DNA of 64,000 nucleotides. Source: Thunnus maccoyii. Taxonomy: Eukaryota; Chordata; Actinopteri; Scombriformes; Scombridae. The stretch covers positions 27,658,957-27,722,956 of the forward strand of contig NC_056542.1 in the NCBI RefSeq assembly GCF_910596095.1. Direction: 5' to 3'. Below, piece by piece: positions 11,851-23,600 of the stretch. Below the pieces are notes generated by a model. The model was given only the letters and a program-made list of their open reading frames with translations, was not told where the DNA came from and made no database searches. The number at the start of each line of letters is the position of its first letter. Within the stretch, counting starts at the first letter, position 1. The translations under genes were made by a program, and so were the position numbers.

Positions 11851-12160
11851 TGAATGGTTTGATGAGTATGAAAATGATGTGAATCATATGCTATGACCTT
11901 CACAGTCACCAGATCTCAACCCAATTGAACACCTATGGAAGACTTTGGACTGACGTGTTAGACAGCGCTCTCCACCACCATCATCAAAACACCAAATGAG
12001 GGAATATCTTTTTTAAGAATGGTTTTCATCCCTCCAGTAGAGTTCAGACACTTGTAAAATCAATGCCAAGGTGTATTGAACCTGTTCTGGCAGCATGTGG
12101 TGGCCCAACACCTTACTAAGACACTTTATGTTGGTTTTTCCTTTTAATTTGTCACCTGTG
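11851..12160 (+). mobile_element. Decayed Tc1/mariner transposon, C-terminal transposase fragment
   Basis: Translation of 11906-11938 gives [11 protein letters not shown], the conserved block of Tc1-like DD34E transposases that carries the last catalytic Glu. Downstream frames show further Tc1 C-terminal similarity ([12 protein letters not shown] and a GGPTPY-like block seen here as WWPNTLL) but stop codons and frameshifts interrupt it. The 5' part with the first two Asp residues is absent. It is a truncated, inactive copy. Confidence 0.8.
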
Positions 12161-13675
12161 CATATGTTCCTATTGTTATTCTCAGACAACAAAATGTACA
12201 ATGTGTTATCCTGCACCGTGATGTTACTTATGTTTGGGGTCAACAGTCCCCAGAGATAGAAAAACCCCCTTACTGCATCACACCTCATATGAACACACTG
12301 TTATGAACAAATAATTGGTTGGAAATCCAGTTAGACTTATTTGGGATTTGGGAGTGGGAAGAGTCATCAGTAAGTATCAAGGTGATAAAACAATGTTTGG
12401 TATGTTTTTTGAGCTGTTAAAGAGGGCTTAAACTAAAGGAACACACAATACACAGGATATGGACAAATCTGCTTTTACAGTCAAATATGAACATGTACAA
12501 TTATTTCAAAGGATCGGATGCTTCCTTTGCCTCCTTGAAAAATACTTTTTAATGTAAGTACAAATAGCGTTAACACTTCTGAGCCATATTATTTACTCAT
12601 GCATGTGGAAAAGTCACTCAAGAGTTCACTTTCCTTTTGACTGTGACTCAACAAGCTGCTCATATAGTTATTCATCTAAATGTTTATGATTAAATTGAAC
12701 AAGACTATGAGATAATTATGAGTTCTGTTTGGACTTTCATCTTCACATTTAAAAGACGAGGTTAATAGGGAGCAAGGTCCATGGCTGTAGTCGACGTGCT
12801 GTAGTAGAGGCATTCCTGAACACTAATGGAAGACAGCTCAGTTGAAAACAAACACATTCATTATAATGGATGATGAAGGAACCTATTAATGTTCCCTGGA
12901 GGGTTGGTGGCAAATTCATACAGAGACAAGGTGGATATTAGACATGACCCTTCAATACCGTAGATCATCTCAGTCCCAGCGTGTCATCTCAGCAACCTCC
13001 TGTATGCCTATTTATATCACAAACTATCCAAATGAATGTCTTCTCATGTTGTGTTTAAATGAACCAGCTAGACACTGTCCCTTAGTTGTAAAAAAACAAA
13101 AACAAAACACAAACTAATATAATTTTAAATCAAAACTATAATTTTATTCATTGAATGGTCTTGGCAACAATTGCACTGACTGCTGCATCTATGAGCAACA
13201 CAGTATGTGATATTTACAATACATCAACTTGAAAGGCTGAACTATTTATATTATCCAATGGAAGCCAGCATTTTTACCCATGTACAGTTGTAGTAGTCAT
13301 TTGCATAGATAAGTCTGGAAACAAAAGAGAAAACATTAGCATTTTCTGCACATCATGTATTAATATTTGTAGTACGCTTTAGAGCAGTCACCTGTTAAAA
13401 AGTTTAGAGGCTGTGAAGGGTTTGTAAATAGCTCTATGATGAAACAAATTTACAGATAACTTCAAGTAATATTGCAGTAGATCTTCATTTTTTTTTAGCA
13501 GCAGACGAGTCATTGTTGATGTGTGTTAAGCCCTCTAATCTGAAAGTTCTTTGGGATTCACAGATGAAGAAAACAACTTAAATCATAAAACAACGGAAGA
13601 GTATCAACTTTTTACAAATCCTTTACAAGACCCCTTATTACACATTCTCACTTTTTCTGATCTGTTATCCCTGGA

Positions 13676-15293
13676 TCAGTTATGTTGTTCATTTTTCACC
13701 CAGTCTTGCCATCCACCCGGATAATGCTGAACACTGAATGGAGAAAAGGGAAGAAAGTAAGTGAACTGTTGCATAAACAGAGTTGCATCAGAAATCAAAC
13801 TGTCGTTGTGTTTGACTTAACTGGTGAAAATCACATAGTACCACACTGCATTTAATCATTTCATTGTCAGCCTCTTAAACTTAGCGGCCTTTTCTGTACT
13901 TTTCATCAGATACTGGATATGTGGTGTGTGGCAGCTCTCCAAATGGCACTGCATGCGTGATACGTTGGCACTATGCAACCAAAGGTCATTAACCTCAAGT
14001 TAGTGAAACTTAATAATGTCTTGCGATAAGATATAAAAGTCAGATGTAAGACTGAGTTGACCAAAAACAGCCATAAAAACATACTGCTACTTTAACCTTT
14101 GTTCACACTAAAATAAGACGCAACTTTATCAAGAAATCTTATTCAACATTTACTGTGCATGACTGCAACAATCCCATAATTTGTGGACTTAATGACAAGG
14201 TGAGAACCAATGATTTTGACAGATAAATGCCAAAGAAACATGTCTCACTCTTTGTATCCCAGCGAGGCGGCCGTGTCGAGAGCGGTCTTGCTCCTGATTC
14301 CTGCCAGGCAGGTGAACACAATGTTATCTTTCGCCCCGGGCATTTCACCACCATACTTTTCTTTGAACTCTTCTGCACCCAGCTGGAGGGCGGTGTTCAC
14401 CTGTCCCACTGCAAAGTCAAGGATGCACAGCCAGGTCAACTTTCACTAGTAGTAAATATGTGCCATTAGATAAAATAAAAAAAAAACATGGAAGGTTTTT
14501 GTGTTTCTGTGTTAAAGTGGTGCACCTTTACTTATTTGGATCATCTAAGGAATGTTAATCATCAAAGAAGATAGGAAGCATGTTTACCAGGTTGTCTACA
14601 GGTGACACCGCCTCTTTTTCTGACAGTTTACAGTATCCTATCAGCCAAAAAGCCATTAAAATATATAGGAGAGTGAGTCCACTTTCTCCTTAGTGATCTA
14701 CCCATCTAGCTAATAGTATACCCACCTCATCAACTGTAACTACAGCCCTGGCCTTCAGACAACACAAACTACTGGACACCACACATCCCTGCTACTCAAC
14801 TCCAAGTTTGTATGTATTTTTGGTGGAGAGAACAACACTCACGGGGAACATTAATTGACCCTGGGATGAAGCCGTACTCTCTCAGCTCCCAGGGCTCTCT
14901 GACATCTATTACTACAGCCTTCCGGCCGGCCAGAAGCTGCTTCAGCTCCTCGTAGCTCACATCTGTGCTCGGTGGCGCTGAGCTGAACCTGCGGAGCAGC
15001 AACTCTGAAGCTGGAAGGAAAACAAACAAACAAGCATGCGATATAGCGTTACTCTAAATGTATGAAGCATTTTAAAGGTTCGAGTTGAAACTCATACCGA
15101 TAAGAGGAGCACATAACTCCGCTGCTAACATGTCAATACGGGTGTTAAACTCACTTGTACAGCCGGGGTGAGTGTTGTCGAGGCGGGACAAAGAGCTGCG
15201 TCCCCCCGGGACAGAAGCCCCAGGACGGACGGTGCTGTTTAATAACAGCCGCGGGACAACCCCTGAAAACCTCCAACACTTTCTGAGAGCCAT
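13676..15293 (-). CDS. tstd3: Thiosulfate sulfurtransferase-like (rhodanese) domain-containing protein 3
   Basis: Single-domain rhodanese, predicted to move sulfane sulfur via a cysteine persulfide; the physiological substrate is unknown. Four coding exons (minus): 15293-15155, 15010-14843, 14408-14249, 13733-13676, all GT-AG, total 174 aa. Residues 1-38 contain seven Arg/Lys and no acidic residue (MALRKCWRFSGVVPRLLL start), typical of a mitochondrial presequence. The rhodanese domain (about 58-170) has VSYEELKQLL, VIDVREPWEL, SINVP, the active-site loop CLAGIRSK with Cys136, ALDTAASLGY, and ends in QHYPGGWQDW. Exon 2/3 and 3/4 junctions restore INVPLGQV and YKDVQHY, as in human TSTD3. It lies head-to-head with usp45, as in human. 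The ATG at 15293 is the only in-frame start that keeps the presequence. Confidence 0.93.
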
Positions 15294-15966
15294 ATGTGAT
15301 TAATTTAAATCTAAATTATTCTCTATAGGATCACGTCTGCAATGTAAACCTGTTATGAGTCACACTGGTCACACTCACCCTGCTAATAATGACCTGCGCT
15401 TAAGCAGAAGTACGGATCACGTAAAGGACAAAAATACTCTCTTTTGACTTCTTCTGTAACACAAAGTAAAATAAATGAACCTGATGTTTCAAAGATCAAA
15501 ATATAATCAACATATCTAAGCGCTATGTGCCCCGTGTATCTAAAGCTAATGCACTCGGGTTTTACAATAAGATCTAATATATGAGGCGTTTAAGGTCGTG
15601 GGAAACAGGGAAAAGTGACAACCACTTCTGATTATGAATTTATAAAGAGCTCTCATAATAAATACATTCCTCTGAGCCACATCTGCTCTCAGGCAGTATT
15701 GGGCACCGGGTTACTAAAACTTCCTTACCACTTAATAAATAAATTACCAATTAAATTAATTCATAAGTTCTAGATCCTGACTCAGTTAAGTGTTGTATCT
15801 GTTTGTAATCAAAACAACTACACAATCTAATTCATTGTTTTGCCTTATGTCTATAAAGGACTGAATTTCAAAATGTTGCTGATTATTTCAGATAGAATGA
15901 ACATTAAAGAATATAGTAAAATACAACAATAAACTAATTACCCTGTACTTACACATATATTGAAAG

Positions 15967-16234
15967 TAGGGCTGCAAATAACGATTATTTTCATTATAAA
16001 TTAATCTGCAGATTAGATTCTTGATTAATTGATCAACTTTTATCTGTACAGTAAAAAAAAAAGCCAATTACAATTTACTGCAGCCATCTTCAAACATCTT
16101 GTTTTGTCCTACCAACAATCTAAAACCCAAAGATTTACTAATAATGTAAATTGAATGTTTGACTATTTTGCTCAAATAGTTGCTAATTAATTTTCTATCA
16201 ACTAATAAATTAATCGAGAAATCGCTGCAACTTC
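15967..16234. mobile_element. Short nonautonomous DNA transposon (hAT-like MITE)
   Basis: Starts TAGGGCTGCAAATAACGATTATTTTCA and ends with the approximate inverted complement (AATTAATCGAGAAATCGCTGCAA). The interior (CATCTTGTTTTGTCC, AACCCAAAGATT) matches a widespread teleost repeat family whose ends are TAGGGCTGCAA with GATTAAT-rich flanks. The same family recurs at 62,983-63,257. Confidence 0.75.
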
Positions 16235-16299
16235 TTAATTTTAAGCTCTTTGAAAGTCCAGCACCTCTGAGGTTGTGCGTGTTTTGTAGGATCTCCGAC

Positions 16300-16626
16300 T
16301 GAACCTGAATGCAGTATTTGGCCATCCTGAGCTGCCGTAGTACCTCAGAGTGCGTCACATGTCGACGAGTGTTGCTAGTTGATGCTACCGAAAGCTTGAC
16401 AACATTTCGAAAGTCAAAGGCAAAAACGAACAGTTTTTTAAGAAATACATGTTCTGTCATTATCGTCGCTGTTTGCTTTGATTTGAAATGCTTCATTATC
16501 TTCGTGTGTTGTGGGAATAAACACACTTATATTCATTCTAGCTTGTCTGCTAGCCAGGAAGAGTTGGCATTTCACTGTTGGCTCCTGGTTAGCTGACACA
16601 GTCAACATAGGAGCTAAAATAAAGAG
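16300..16626 (+). promoter_or_regulatory. usp45: Candidate usp45 promoter and 5' non-coding exon
   Basis: A CpG-containing stretch (16,300-16,470) is followed by AAAGAG|GTGAGT at 16621-16632, a near-ideal splice donor, with no long open frame. It lies 1.07 kb upstream of the first coding exon, where a non-coding leader exon would be expected. The exon's 5' end cannot be placed. Confidence 0.35.
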
Positions 16627-17690
16627 GTGAGTTCATACGGCTTTTCGTTTAATCCAACCACTTCTAAATATTGTGAAAAAACATTATAAAACATATTTGA
16701 TAAGCGACCTGATGCTTCTTGTTCATTTAAACTGGACGGTCCGGGCCAATTGAGGCCTCTTAACCGTGTTATTGCCCATAACCAGGTATTTCTCCCTGAT
16801 ATGTTATTACCTATTATCTGACTGACCATATTTGTTCTAAGTGACATACGGTGTGCAGCCCATTATGATTTGGACAGTTATACATTTAGTGTTGTTTTGG
16901 CTCTGATTCCCAGCACAATGCATTTGAAATGGAGCACTGACAGAGGTTAAAGTGCTGACTTGAAGCTGTAAGGATGCTCGAGGTTGGTCACGTTTCTATT
17001 GGGTGAACAGTGTTGAAGACATTGCCTTAAAAAAATCAATTCACAGCATTTTAAAGCAATGCAGTTCGACAATAAACCTAAACTTATAATAAACCAATGA
17101 GTTTTGGGGGACACACAGTACAGTGGCCTTTACTGGTCAAGTCAGTCATCGGACCTCAGTTCACTTGAGCAGGTGTTTCACCAGAATGAAGCGGAATAGA
17201 CCCATGAAACAACAAAGAAGTGGAGACTGCTGCAGTACACGTTTGGCAGAGTAACATCGGTGAAGATAAAAGTGTTTGTTGAAGTCTGTAAGATGTAGAC
17301 ATCAGGCAGATTTGAAATAAGATTACTTTTTGTAAGTTGCCTAACTTGTTTTGGTTCACTAAAACTACAGTTCATCTGATGGGAACTCATTCACTTTTCA
17401 TTTCAGATGAAGAGAGTCAAGAGCCAACACAACAAGAAAATGTGCCACTGCCTAAATATATATAAACAGCACTGAAGCAGCTCATTAAAAGTGATGCCTA
17501 CACAGTTTAACATGCATACAAATCTCTACCGAAACACCAGAGTGATGAGGTCGGATTATTTTGGCGTTAGAGACTAGTGAAAGCATTGTTTCAGTCAAGT
17601 ATCTTTATTGAAATGCATATGTTTTGAGGTGATTTAATTGTGTGCAGTAATTTCTACGTCTGTCTTGCATCTTCACCTCTATAGCTCCAG

Positions 17691-20600
17691 ATGCGGCTTA
17701 AGGACCCCTTCTCTTTGAAAGCCGCCGACATGACTAAGCGGACAAATAAACCGAGGAAACCTCGAGATGAGGAGTCATCAGATGAAGTCAGCGGTAAGTC
17801 ACTGAAGCAGTACAAGGCACCAGACTGTGTAAGTTAGTGCTGTGAGTTTGAGGGCAGCACTGATTTGGTATAGTCCTGTATTGCATAGTGCAGAGGTTCT
17901 CAATTTTCTTTCTAAGCAAAGGACCTCTTACAAGATGGAGAATATATCTGGGACCCCTCATGGAAGCCCCGTGAGGCAAATTCAGATTTATGATTTTGGG
18001 CTATATAAATAAAAATAGACTTGATTTGACAATTATGTCCCTTGGAATAATCTGACGTAGCCTATTTCTGGCTGGACCAGCCCTATAACTGCAGTTGTCC
18101 GTGAGTGAGTGAGTGATGAAGTTACACCCTTGGTCGGCTGACTGAGTGTTGGAGTTTCCCCATTCGCCATTGCTCTTTCAAAATAAATCGGTGTGAGATG
18201 ATGGAAGGGGAGGACAGCCGCGTAGAGTGACTGTGTTTGCTGCTCTGAGCTCTGACGCTCTCAGATCCAGTGTTAGATGCAGTGAAGTTGACTAAACAGA
18301 CACATACCAGTGTCTCTCATGTCTCCTCCTCTACCGTCCAGTGGGATCGACTCACTGGCTGGCAGCGCTGTCAGCAGCCAGCAGAAGGGAGGCTCCGTGG
18401 TGCGATTTTATAAGTGAACTAAATACAAAGACACAAGCTTTTTATTCCTTTTGACATTTTCACATCACAAACAACGAACAACAGCATTAAAACATGAGTC
18501 TTGCAGGTAAAACATGTGACTCAGGTAGCTGTTATATCAGTTTAGTGTGGGCGGCTGCTCTGCAGGTGCGCTTGCTTTGACTGTAAGTGCAGTAACTGGG
18601 CGGAGATAAGCCTCCTGAGTTTGCACTCAATATGTTGTCAGAATTAAAATTTATAATTTCTACCACAGCCTACATGATCATCGACCGGTAAAGAGGCAGA
18701 AAACAGGTGCATAGAGGCATGAGGGAGAGTGCACAGGCAAAGCACCGCAAATAACCATCACTCTAACAAAACACTCAATGCAGAGCAGTAGTGTAGCCAG
18801 AAATATTAATTTAGGTGTGCCTGTGGGATATAAAGTGTGCAAGAACCAAAGTGATCTGTAGATCAACCAGAACAGTTTTTTTACTCTTGTTTTAAGATCT
18901 CATTAGTATTTGCCTAAAATTCATTGTATCGATAGCAGGCTTCTGGTTTTGTTTACTGTTGCTTAGCAACAGAGGTGCTGGAATGAGTTTTGGGTGGAGG
19001 GACATCCAGCTTTGAATGACATAATAGTCATGATTGGACCAACGCTATTTCAGCCATAACTCTAATGTAGTCTATCTCACCTTGTAAATGGTCACATAGT
19101 CTAGTAATTAATGTTACACAACAGCGTTTGCACTGTAATGTGTCTCAAGAATAAAACATGAAAAGCTGAAAAGAAAGTTGAAAAAGAGGTCGATGAGCCC
19201 TGCTAACCTGACGTGTCATTCATGAAAAGGAAGAATATTGAGTCATAACCAACCAGTCTGATGTGTGTAGAGGTGTGTGTGATTATTCTGCAGAAGACTG
19301 GTGTCATATTCATCCGATTGAATGAAGGTAAACACAATGAACCGCTGTGCGTAGCGGCATTGCGCACTGGCAGAGGCTGCAGATTTATCAACATATCTGT
19401 GCTGCTGCCTGCAGATGCTGCAGGGATTTAATGAACTGAAGGAGAAGCTTTTCATACAGTATAAAGCAGCTGTGGACAACAGATACTGTAAGAATCACCC
19501 ACATTCATTTACAGATCAATACAGACGCTTTAGCCACATTAAAAGTTATTTTCTGTGCCGATTTTGGTTGGAGAGTGTTTAATTAAAATAACTTATTTAT
19601 ATTTCATGCATTAGTCCAATATTGCAGCACATTTACAGCAAGTATTTAGTTTGCTCTCGTTGATAAAATCACCAAGTGGCAGCGCAGTCACTTTGCTCCA
19701 GAAACAGACGCGGTTCTGAGACATTTAAGACTCATTTTCCACAAAAAACCAACAACTCGCTTTGCGCTGCCTGTTTGTGCGTCTCCTCCCAGTAGTTCAC
19801 CATGCAGGCAGCACTGGGCACCACAATACCAAACAGATGGACAAAGCAAATTCAAGGTCAAGAAAATACCAAACTGTCTGTGTGCTGCTTGCGCTGGTTG
19901 TTGCACTATCACGAAAAATAGGGCCCAATGTTGTATTTGATGGTCAAATTACAGCCAAAATAGGCCACTTACAGTCCTCTGTGTTCTGATTATGATTGGA
20001 TTTAGAGATCCAACATGTTAGATATTATCGCTGTGACCGTAATACCTGGCTTTGACGTTACCACTTTATTACCAAACACCTGAAAGTGAGGGGTCAAAAA
20101 GTCTCATCCACCCTATTCCAACACCAGTGCTAAGTAATGTGATAGTTTTAAGAAATAAGATGGTGGAGGAAAGCTGCAACATTATTTTTTCATTTAATGC
20201 TGCAATAATTTCCCCAATAACATTATAGCACAACTGTTGCATAGAGCAATGTCAAACCTGGAGCTCTGGTGACTGCAATATACTCAATGAACATCTGCAG
20301 CATTGAACATGCTACTACATCACATCAGATTTTCTAACAGCAAGTGTAACTACACAACCGTAGGTTTTTTTTAAGCTAAGCCTATAAGCTATTTGCACAA
20401 TGCCACTACATGACAAAAACAGACTGGCAGCGTGCCACTTACATAAATTAATTAAGCATTATGTATCCAACAATTTCTCAAAGTGTGATATTAACAAAGT
20501 TTAGCTTCATTTATAAGCCATCATTACATTCACAATCCCTCAGCCAGGAACACAATAGGCTGCATCAGCAGGTCCCATTGCAAAAATTACCTCTACCATC

Positions 20601-23600
20601 AAAAAGCACAATTCATACAAAAAGCACATTAGTATGACTTACATGTGTCAGCACATCTTCAAGGTTTAAAACAATAAGAAACATCCACTGAGCTGCGATG
20701 TGTCATTTCCAGTGCTTCCAGACTTCAGCAGAATTGAATGAAAATCAGAGAGGAGTCACAGAAATGTAGCTGCAGGATTTCAGTGAAATAAACTCCAGCA
20801 GTATTTGCACATTACAGTACACACAGGACCAACTGCTTACTGTAGGTTTGACATTGCTTTATATCCAAAGACAAAGATATGCATAATTATCACAAAAGTA
20901 AAAGAAATGTCCTCAGACAGCGTGGATACTATATTTAACTGGTCTTAGAATGTAAATTAATCTGTTATTTTTCTGTTTATGCAGAGCTTAAGTTTCATCC
21001 CATTGCAAGACATGATGGAGCAACACCTCATTGCTTGTTAGAAATATGTCTATGTCAAATTGAAGACATGCCTGCATTGCAACATCTGTATAAAGTAGAC
21101 TGCAAAACAAGAACTTTTAGGAAATGAAATGTCGAGTTATCATTAGCAGTGCTGTTTTTCGTGTTGTGTTAAGTTACTGCTGATGAAAACATTTCCTGCT
21201 GCTGCTGCTTCATATTAATAACAAAATAACAAGGGACTTATTTTGTGAAGAATTTATAGGAAATGAACTGTGTTTATCCACCGTAATACAGTCGCTCCTT
21301 TGACCACTAGTTACAGCCATGATGTATACAGCCTGCTGCTTTCAAACATCATCAACTCAAGACAAGCGCGTCATCAGTTAAAGACTCACCTTCAAGCACT
21401 TGTAGTTGAGATGCTATCACTACAGGATCCCTGCTGCGCTTGGCTGACACGCTGAGTCAAACCGAGTCAAGCCAAGCCAACACAAAATAAGATAAAATTT
21501 TAAAAATATATTTCATGCTAATTTAAATGAATGAATCTGAAAACTTTCACAGACCCCCCGGCACAGTGCCACAGACCTCTGGGGGTCCCCAGACCCCACT
21601 TTGAGGATCACTGGCATAGTGGATAGCGAATGGGATTCACTATCCACTTGAGCCTCACTGGGCCCAAAAAAGTCAAATATTTATTTATTATATTGTACAT
21701 TACTACATCTTAAAGTGTCCACCAATTATTCATCTGTATCCATTAGTACTCTCATGTAGTGGTCTTTGCTGTTTCCAACATTTGAAATACAACATTGGTT
21801 TCAACTAATTATAGACTATATGGGTTTTCTGTGTGTTTTGTGGATTTACAGAGTTGTAAACCAGGGCTGTACACTGCTACACTGTAACCAAGCCCAATGA
21901 CATGAGTAGAATATCCATAACTGTGAATTTGTCTCAAAATTAATAGAATACATAACCCAATCCCATACTGGTCTGTAAAAGTGATTGAAGGGTAAATGTA
22001 TCATTACAATACAGAACATTTTGTTTTTTAATCAGGGCTGACTTGCCAGCATGTGAATAAGGCAGTGGACCTGAGCTCAGTGAAGAAATCAGTGCTGTCC
22101 AGCGTGTGGTTGGTGTGCTCTGAGTGCCTCAAGGAAAGGACCATGATCGATGGAGAGCCAGCAGAATCCCATGACATCTTGGTCTGCCTCAAGTGTGGTT
22201 TTCAGGTAAGATTTGTTTCAGGCCCACACACTGGGCCTCAGCAATATAGTGAGTATCTACAATATATTTGTGATATTTTGGGGTATTTTGCAGTACACAG
22301 AGGGGCATTATCATTAATAACCTAGAGCAACAGTCTTTTTTGGTGTCACAGCCATTTAATTCTTTTGTTTTTATCCAGAGGGCTTAAAAATATTATGAGC
22401 TGTATGGCCGAGCTCTACCATGTGCTACCACATGGACATGTGCTCCTCGATGGTTTTTGTGCTTGTTAAATCAGACTGTTGACTAACTATGATTTTTCAA
22501 TGTATTGTTTTACAGGGCTGTAACCAGTCAGGGATCCAGCACGCTGTCAAGCACCACCAAACTTTCCATCCTGAGTCTCACTGCATCACCATTAGCTTGA
22601 GCACGTGGAAGGCCTGGTGAGAAACCTACCAACTGCATTCACTCTGATCTGGAATGAAAAAGTCAAGACTGTGCACAATTGTGTGTCAATTTGCAATGAT
22701 GGGCATCAGAATGCCGCCTGCGTGAGGGCTTATATAGGATTCAATAGGCCTGTGTGTTTTGACGCACAACATACACTGACAGTGTGTTTGTGTGTGTTGC
22801 CCTTAAATCTTCCTGATCTTGGCTACCACAATTTATTTTACCTCATTTTAGGTGCAAAAATAGTCTTTACCAATACCCTGGTATTAAATGTTTTTTCGCT
22901 CCATTATGATGTTTGCTTGTGTTTATAAATGGTTTTCCACTTTAGCCAAGTTAGTCTGTTTTCAAATAATAGTTCATTTCAACATTAGTTTCTTGAGGGT
23001 GGTTAAATTCCACCCTAACTTTAAACCTTTCTGTGTCTGTCTGTGACCGTCTCTCTTTGTGACAGGTGTTTTGAATGTAATGAGGAGCTCTCCACTCACT
23101 GTAACAAAAAGGCCTTGGCTCAGACCCTGGATTTTCTACAAAAGCACTCTGTCAAGGCAGCATCAGGTAAGGTATTTGCAGAATCTTGGAGGTCTGGCCA
23201 CCTACTGTTGTTGAATCAAGCTTTTATCAGGCACGTACACCCTCACTGCAGTTTCAGCAAGGCTGTTGGAGTTTTATATACACGTTCCTCTAATTTAGCA
23301 ATTCTGTCTTCAGTTAAAGTAGAAAAGGATTAGCCTTGAACACGGACAATTTGTAAATTTGTAAACCAAGATATTAGTGGTACATAATTCTGTGTAATAA
23401 TCTGCACTGGTGAACCCCAAACACTTTAATATGTTCTTTTGTATCCAACTTATAACAAATATACCCAGAATATAATGTGATAGTAGCAGAAATTGAAGTG
23501 GATAGTTGAGACCTAACAGCACAATAACACCATCACTGGGTACCAGAATATGACTGGCTGTCCTGGGGCCAGATCCCTGACTGTTTTAACAAAGACTTTA

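Larger units (their letters stand above)
10421..13675. other. Intergenic region between the filament gene and tstd3
   Basis: No supportable gene. It contains a (CAGG)n tract (10755-10780), a Tc1-like transposase relic (11851-12160) and otherwise AT-rich unique sequence. The part just above 10421 is the likely proximal promoter of the filament gene; the part below 13676 is the tstd3 3' UTR and beyond, with a minus-strand AATAAA at 13143-13148 as one possible polyadenylation signal. Confidence 0.6.
15294..17690. other. Divergent upstream region between tstd3 and usp45
   Basis: About 2.4 kb separates the two divergent start codons. It holds a MITE-like repeat (15967-16234) and a CpG-richer patch at about 16,300-16,470 that may be the usp45 promoter. 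Introns in the usp45 5' UTR are expected because the first coding exon is preceded by an acceptor-like sequence. No protein-coding exon is visible. Confidence 0.5.

Noticed and set aside
16068-16526. 152-codon minus-strand frame upstream of usp45
   Set aside because: Starts in the CpG-richer patch and runs through the MITE; no domain, and the composition is that of AT-rich non-coding DNA.
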